In this document: piece after piece, positions 21,050 to 25,516 of the stretch
Position numbering within the stretch: the first letter of the stretch is position 1
Layout of the letters: each line of letters starts with the position of its first letter
Assembly (NCBI RefSeq): GCF_000003605.2
Contig: NW_003108581.1
Coordinates: forward strand, 103,575-129,090
Reading direction: 5' to 3'
From: Saccoglossus kowalevskii
Lineage: Eukaryota; Hemichordata; Enteropneusta; Harrimaniidae
DNA: 25,516 nucleotides
Program-made: the position numbers and the translations under genes
Notes under the pieces: model-generated
Database searches by the model: none
The model's input: the letters and a program-made list of their open reading frames with translations, nothing else
Told to the model about the DNA's origin: nothing

Positions 21050-21935
21050 AAGACATAAATAGACATTTAGACATAAATAGATTAATAAAACATGCAAGAT
21101 AACAGAAAATGATATGATATGAATTTTATCCAGTACAATGACCTCAGGCCTATGGTACAATAAATCAATTAAAAATAGAAAAATACATACAGAGGGAATC
21201 CTTTAAATAATTGTTGAATCAACTAGTCACAACTGATTAAGTAGATTGGCTCTGTGTTTAGAAATTTTTAAATTTGAAGTACAAATAAGTTGTCAAACTG
21301 CATTAAACGAAGAAATTTTTCGTAAGTCTGATTTGACAGATAAAATATAGGTAAATATTTTTTTTCAAAGATTTACATAGCGTGGACATACCAGGCCAAA
21401 ATGGTATTCATCCCCAACCAACCCTAAATTACATCATTTACAGATTCTCATATTCCTCGGTATGTTTAGTTTACGATCAGAGTCAACCCGAAGGTTGTGG
21501 GATGATGTTCTAAGCTGACATAGCGCAGAACGTAACTTGTTGTCTTTTATTAAATGCAAATATTTTTCACATCCAAAATCGATCTTAAAATCTCTGTATT
21601 TATCAAGTTTAGGATAAATGTTGAGATCTGTAAACCAAGTTTGTTTGTACATATCATGAACTCTTTGGGTGAACAAAAAGGAACAGTTATCTTCCACGCC
21701 TTGGTTTAACCAAACAAAACCAAATGCGTGCGAAAATAGTAGTTCTTTGACTTGGAAAGCCCAACATTTACGGTTGTTTTCCGCTTCTTTATACTGGAAA
21801 AGGTAACATTGGTGAACATAGCGCTGTGTTTGCATTTTTAAAATTTTCAACCAAAATTTAATAATACGTATGTAACGCAAATGGATTAGTGGTAGTCTGC
21901 CTAATTCTCCATAAATTACAGGATTACAGAAAATT
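21050..21935 (-). pseudogene. 3' end of a second non-LTR retrotransposon (ORF2 tail)
   Basis: On the minus strand the frame opens near 21930 with YGELGRLPL, then IRIIKFWLKIL and AFQVKELLFSHAFGFVW, and stays open to the end of NIPRNMRICK at 21434. This is the ORF2 C-terminal region of a widespread metazoan LINE family, with the typical R-Y-NIPR--R-C--C start of a zinc-finger-like motif. The motif continues C-NLGLVGDEYHFGLVC, with spacing CX2C-X10-H-X5-C. TGA codons interrupt it at 21431-21433 (between the first two Cys) and shortly after CPRYVNL near 21370. The remaining tail down to about 21050 is decayed and ends in short GACATAAATAGACATTTA-like repeats, as expected at a LINE 3' end. The exact clade is not certain. 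Confidence 0.78.
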
Positions 21936-22244
21936 ATAGAAAATCGTAGCTGTCTTTTGTCCCAAAACGCCCTCTATGAACAGCTATTATGTTGCAAGCT
22001 TCCTAGTAGCCGTATTGTACTGTCAGATAATGTTAAACATTGGCAGAGGTACGAAAAACACACACAATGTGAGTCGGGTGATTACACAAGATTACACAAG
22101 TCAAGAACGTCTCTTAAGTTGTAAATCGTATAAATTGTGAACTGTTTTTGCATAGTTGTGTAATTTACCTGGTGCGAACTATTCACTAACAACTCCAATA
22201 ACATCGATACATGACAATCTATTTTTAAGTTTCTATATTAATAC

Positions 22245-22346
22245 ATATTGATTATGCCAATTTTCGCCAGATATACCGTTAGCAGCGCTATTACACCGCC
22301 TAAACTGACACAGAATTCGAATGCACATACACCAAATCTCTCATTA
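22245..22346 (-). CDS. SLC22-like transporter exon (TM10-11 region)
   Basis: A 102-base exon with an acceptor after a very long pyrimidine tract (TTTTTTTTTTGTTCTAG, AG at 22348-22347). Joined to the exon at 22609-22724 in phase 2 it gives R-N, then ERFGVCAFEF, CVSLGGVIALLTVYLAKIG. SLC22 proteins have RN-G-G-----R-GG-IAP--VYL at this point. The family's conserved Pro after IA reads Leu here (CTG), one transition away. The donor is weak (GTATTAA, GT at 22244-22243), and without splicing a TAA follows almost at once. The next exon, with the LPET motif, was not found downstream, where LINE sequence begins at about 21935. MFS membrane transporter; substrate not predictable. Confidence 0.72.
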
Positions 22347-22608
22347 CTAGAACAAAAAAAAAAGAAAATCTAAATCTGACATTTATCCTGAATACGAATG
22401 TATGAGTAGATGTAGTACATATTCCGACGATTTGAAAACACGTATAATTGTCACGGATAAAGACATAATACCAATCGCATTATCAATATTATTGACGAAT
22501 TGTCACTTAACATATATTGTACATCAGTGTCAGTAATCACTTTCGTCCCTGTCATTAACACATGAATAATGTGGTTGTTTCATACAATGTTTTAATGAGT
22601 AAACTTAC

Positions 22609-22724
22609 CGGAGCAGTGTTGGAAAAAGTTCTACCACCCATACATAAATCGTGCCAAACGCACCAGTAATTCCAAACTTCCCAAACAGTAAAACGATAAC
22701 TCCAAGGACATCCAAACTAGCGCC
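22609..22724 (-). CDS. SLC22-like transporter exon (TM9-10 region, ELFPT motif)
   Basis: A 116-base exon encoding GASLDVLGVIVLLFGKFGIT, then GAFGTIYVWVVELFPTLLR. GKFGI-A-F--IY---AELFPT--R is the signature of SLC22 organic ion transporters (12-TM facilitators at the plasma membrane, moving organic cations, zwitterions, anions or urate). The acceptor is TTTTTAAATGAG (AG at 22726-22725) after a rich pyrimidine tract with a plausible CATTAAC branch point. The donor is CG/GTAAGT (GT at 22608-22607). It starts in phase 0 and ends in phase 2, splitting the final Arg codon, as is common in this family. It cannot be spliced directly to the exon at 22975-23109, which ends in phase 2. Confidence 0.88.
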
Positions 22725-22974
22725 CTCATTTAAAAAGAGAAAAGTTAATGAAAGAGAAATTGTGACTATTTAAATGTATACTTCTAATACGTTGTAGCAG
22801 CTTCACTAGACAACTAAACAAACTATTCAAATTGTGGCTGCTGACAGTAATAACAGAATCGAAAGACATCCAAATTCATAGTTATTTACACATTACATCC
22901 GTTTCATAAATCATATAGCCAGAGGGCGCAATCGATAACCATTCATTGCACCGAACATCGGACCTGCTACTTAC

Positions 22975-23109
22975 CGAACTATCACAATCATACTGAGGGC
23001 ATATGCAGGAATTTCTACGCATCCGCTGAGTAAAAACAATACATACACATTCACTCCAAAATTGACAGTATTATAAGACAGTCTGTAGTAGACCAAACTA
23101 CATACAAAC
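22975..23109 (-). CDS. SLC22-like transporter exon (TM7-8 region)
   Basis: A 135-base exon encoding FVCSLVYYRLSYNTVNFG, then NVYVLFLLSGCVEIPAYALS and MIVIVR. It matches the SLC22 segment F--S-VYYGLSLN--NLGGN-YLN-FLSG-VEIPAY. The acceptor is TTGTTATAG (AG at 23111-23110), in phase 2, completing a probable Trp codon (TG/G). The donor is CG/GTAAG (GT at 22974-22973), phase 2. Changes at usually conserved positions (YYG to YYR, YLNFFLSG to YVLFLLSG) hint at relaxed constraint, though no stop interrupts it. Earlier exons were not found upstream. Confidence 0.87.
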
Positions 23110-23420
23110 CTATAACAAAATGAACCGTATATGTGATGTGTTTATGATGAAATGTAACATTTAATGGGGTGGCAATTTATTATATGCAGCGGGAAGAATA
23201 CATGCAAGAATAAGTCGCATGGAATTAGAAAAATAATTATCAGCGTTAGATATATAATATAATAATATATAAGCGAAAAACATGAGTATGTCCCTGAGTA
23301 ACCACGGACCTGCACTATATCTTGAATTGTGCACGCGGGCACGCTTACCATGAAAGACACATTACCAATGTGTGCAGCGCCATCGTCGGCGTTCTGAGTA
23401 AATCAAATAACGCGAAAGTT
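23110..23420. other. Region 5' of the SLC22 exons, no exon recognised
   Basis: I looked for the preceding SLC22 exon on the minus strand (donor after TG, in frame) and did not find it. A segment at 23350-23394, minus strand, has an acceptor-like TTTACTCAG and a donor ATG/GTAAGC around 15 open codons, but those residues do not match SLC22. Confidence 0.4.
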
Positions 23421-23424
23421 TGGT

Positions 23425-23552
23425 CTTCTGATATTGTCTCTATTTTTGGGTTACGATGTCATCTACGGCAGCTATCACCGCCTTTCGAGCCCCTTCTGTG
23501 TCGTTGGCATTATCTCCTACAACATCCATGCTTTGACCATTATTCTGAGGTG
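23425..23552 (+). pseudogene. Possible decayed peptide-receptor (GPCR) TM1 fragment
   Basis: The plus-strand frame reads LFLGYDVIYGSYHRLSSPFC, then VVGIISYNIHALTIILR. This recalls the start of FMRFamide/myosuppressin-type rhodopsin-class receptors, where a YxxxHxxLS stretch precedes a first transmembrane helix with C-xGIxxN-xxIxVLxR. After LTIILR the expected MRSSTN-type loop is absent. AG/GTGTAG at about 23549 could be a donor, or the match simply ends. Hydrophobic frames at 23669-23857 might be later helices but do not align convincingly. The match is by eye and may be chance. Confidence 0.25.
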
Positions 23553-24054
23553 TAGCATGGTGGTCTTCTTACGATGTTTCATCTATAATCAAAATCAACA
23601 TTGTATACAGGCAATAGAATGACATTAGCATTGATGAAAATCATTCTTTAATTTGAAATTGTTTCGCAATGACCAGGAACACCATGGCTCGTCTCTCATT
23701 AATTTTAATAAATACCCAGCGGCAAGGTGGTCGCTGTTTATCTACTGTCAATCACTTGGCTGGTGTCTGTATAATAATTTCGTCGTATTTTACATTGGTT
23801 ATAAATGGTGTTGGATATGTAGAAATTGCTATGTGTTTTCGCAACTGGGCGAGATAGGCGAGTCGGCAGCCTGTAATACTCGCAACATAACAGAAAAATC
23901 CTGCCATCACTGGCAACACTATGTACTGATTTAAAACAGTTCACCGCTCTAAATCTTTAAAAATGATATGTTTCTCCAAACATATGGTCTAACAGGGTCG
24001 GGCGTGATTTGGAAAATTATTGCTCGGTTATCGAGTTTCTCGTAGCGTTACAAG

Positions 24055-25301
24055 GCCGGGCATATACACATATCAAACTCTATCTATATAGAGCCATCTG
24101 ATATGAAGACTATTAACAGTATAATCTATAATTTTATTTGGAAAGGACATGATAGAGTTGCTTGAAACACGATAAATGGTGATGTTGGTCAATATGGGTT
24201 AAATATGATTGGGATGGTCGATATGTATAAATCTCTAATGGTGAAATGGGTACAACGGTATTTAAATGACAAAATAAATCATCCATGGAAGTTATTTCTG
24301 AATAGATACTTGCGACCTGTCGGTGGAAAACTAATCTTTAAATGTGATTATAAAGTTGATCACCTACCGATTGATATTCCAAATTTCCATTTTACAATGT
24401 AAAAGTTTGGTCAGAGATAAGACCATCAAATAAACTTGATAGCTATGAGAAAATAATCTGGAATAACTCAAATATTTTAATTAACAACAAAAGTATCTTC
24501 TATTGGGAATTTTACTCGCATGGAATTATGTACAAATCTGACATTTTTAACGATGAAAAAGCGATAAAAACATGGAATGACTTGTTTCTATTAGGCTTTT
24601 CCCCAATTCAATTATTAAAATGTAGAGGCGTTATTTCGGCAATCCCATCTAAATGGAAGCGTGACCGTCCTGAAATCGTACGCCCCGAACCCCAAATTTC
24701 TGTTATTATCAAAGATATTCTAACTCAGCGACTGCAATACGAAAACAATTCTAAAAGTTTTCGTAAATCCTAACGTTGTTCCTCCAATTAGTAAATGTCA
24801 TTTTCAGCAATTATTTGAAATTTATGAATCCGAATGGACATTTTTCTTTAATCTCCCTTTTGTTGCATGTTTGGATATCAGAGTTCAAGAATTCCAGTGG
24901 AAACTTTCGCATAACATCATCTATACAAACTGGACATTGCATCATATGACACCAACACGAGTACAGTCCAGTCGTTGTACCTTTTGTGGAACAGCAGGGG
25001 AAACTATTTTACATATATTTGTGAATTGTTAAGTTGTTAAGTCTGTCTGGCTTGGTTTTCTCTCTCTGCCCTTACCGATAAGCAAATTTTGCTTGGTGAC
25101 CAAGATTTCAACATTTTATTGAATCATTTGATAATGTTAACACAAAAATTCATATATGGCAGCAAGCTTAAAAAATATCCTCCAACACTGAACAGCTTAC
25201 AAGTGAACATGACGCATATTAAGCAGATTGAAGAATACATTGCTAAAAGAAACAACTGTATAGATAATTTCAGCAAAAAATGGGGAATATTAAATATCTA
25301 A
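24055..25301 (+). pseudogene. ORF2 C-terminal part of a third LINE (L1/Tx1-like)
   Basis: Plus-strand relic of the region after the RT domain. In order: SIIYNFIWKGHDRVA (near 24120), YGLNMIGMVDMYKSLMVKW (the family's GGL-M-D---SLK--W), WKLFLNRYL and FKCDYKV. A frameshift near 24395 leads to FYNVKVWSEIRPSNKL and WNNSNILINNKSIFYWEF, then the frame up to SFRKS (24772). A second shift leads to CHFQQLFEIY, FQWKLSHNIIYTN and a zinc-binding-like tail CTFCGTAGETILHIFVNC (near 24977-25030), then TAA. A last shift opens the frame to KKWGILNI and the TAA at 25299-25301, the likely original stop. At least three frameshifts plus nonsense changes make it inactive. The element is 5'-truncated near 24055, as is usual for LINE copies. 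Confidence 0.85.
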
Positions 25302-25516
25302 TTAATATATCTAGTCACCTCATTCAACTCGTCTCTTTTTCGATCTGGTCTTGCTTTTATTATTTTGTCTGTAATTATTTTTTGTCTGTGTTTTCTCTGT
25401 GTACTCCCTATGAGCGGGGGGGGGGGGGGTATCGGCTGGTATCTAGTGTAAGAAATAGACAAGGGATGAAGGCTCCGGCGAGCTCATATTATTTAAACTG
25501 GAAAAACAGACGAACA
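25302..25516 (+). mobile_element. 3' UTR of the third LINE, to window edge
   Basis: Sequence after the ORF2 stop is T-rich and contains a G14 run at 25416-25429, so its length is error-prone. No poly-A tail or target duplication is reached before the window ends. Confidence 0.5.

Noticed and set aside
22975-23025. A short 51-base SLC22 exon starting at the TTTACTCAG acceptor-like site
   Set aside because: The frame upstream continues with SLC22-matching sequence to a better acceptor at 23110, so the internal AG is coding.
1-25516. CRISPR arrays, operons, prokaryotic or phage genes
   Set aside because: No regular repeat-spacer pattern and no compact gene clusters; the splice sites and LINEs indicate an animal genome.

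Overview
This window looks like animal nuclear DNA: AT-rich, mostly non-coding, with split genes (clear GT/AG junctions and polypyrimidine tracts) and several decayed non-LTR retrotransposons. The transposon families (Tx1/L1-like elements with a CCHC ORF1, and an element with an HFxxxC-type ORF2 tail) and the low GC suggest an aquatic invertebrate, possibly a mollusc or another lophotrochozoan. The phylum cannot be fixed from this sequence alone. A 732-base run of N (11876-12607) shows it is a draft scaffold.

Layout: 1-6500 has no recognisable gene. It holds a GC-rich degenerate minisatellite (539-735), two copies of a dispersed repeat 'A' (2278-2455, 5705-5876), a 162-base direct repeat 'B' (5546-5707, 5870-6031) and one stretch resembling a promoter plus 5' leader (4315-5055). 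From 6545 to 8194, minus strand, are three exons of xanthine dehydrogenase (XDH). The two 3'-terminal exons are intact and join in frame. The third lies upstream and breaks off after NAGNT, and about 350 residues of the molybdopterin domain are missing between them. From about 8400 to at least 11875, plus strand, lies a dead Tx1-like LINE, antisense to XDH just upstream of its last visible exon, ending in the assembly gap.

12608-17700 is gene-poor. A degenerate ~150-base tandem repeat occupies 17731-18325, and a relic of a LINE reverse transcriptase with a YADDV motif lies at about 18830-19570. At 21050-21935 (minus) is the 3' end of another LINE. From 22245 to 23109 (minus) are three exons of an SLC22-type organic ion transporter with good splice sites, but the short exon expected to carry the GRR loop is absent. 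A possible decayed receptor fragment lies near 23430-23550, and the window ends in the ORF2 tail of a third LINE (24055-25301, plus) and its 3' UTR.

No RNA gene, CRISPR array, operon or prokaryotic feature was seen. The only host-gene content is the XDH and SLC22 exon sets. XDH makes urate, and some SLC22 proteins carry urate and other organic anions, so their closeness on one strand is worth noting, but a functional link is inference. Both lack internal coding sequence, so each may be a pseudogene, a broken paralogue or a misassembled locus. I found no convincing new biological system.
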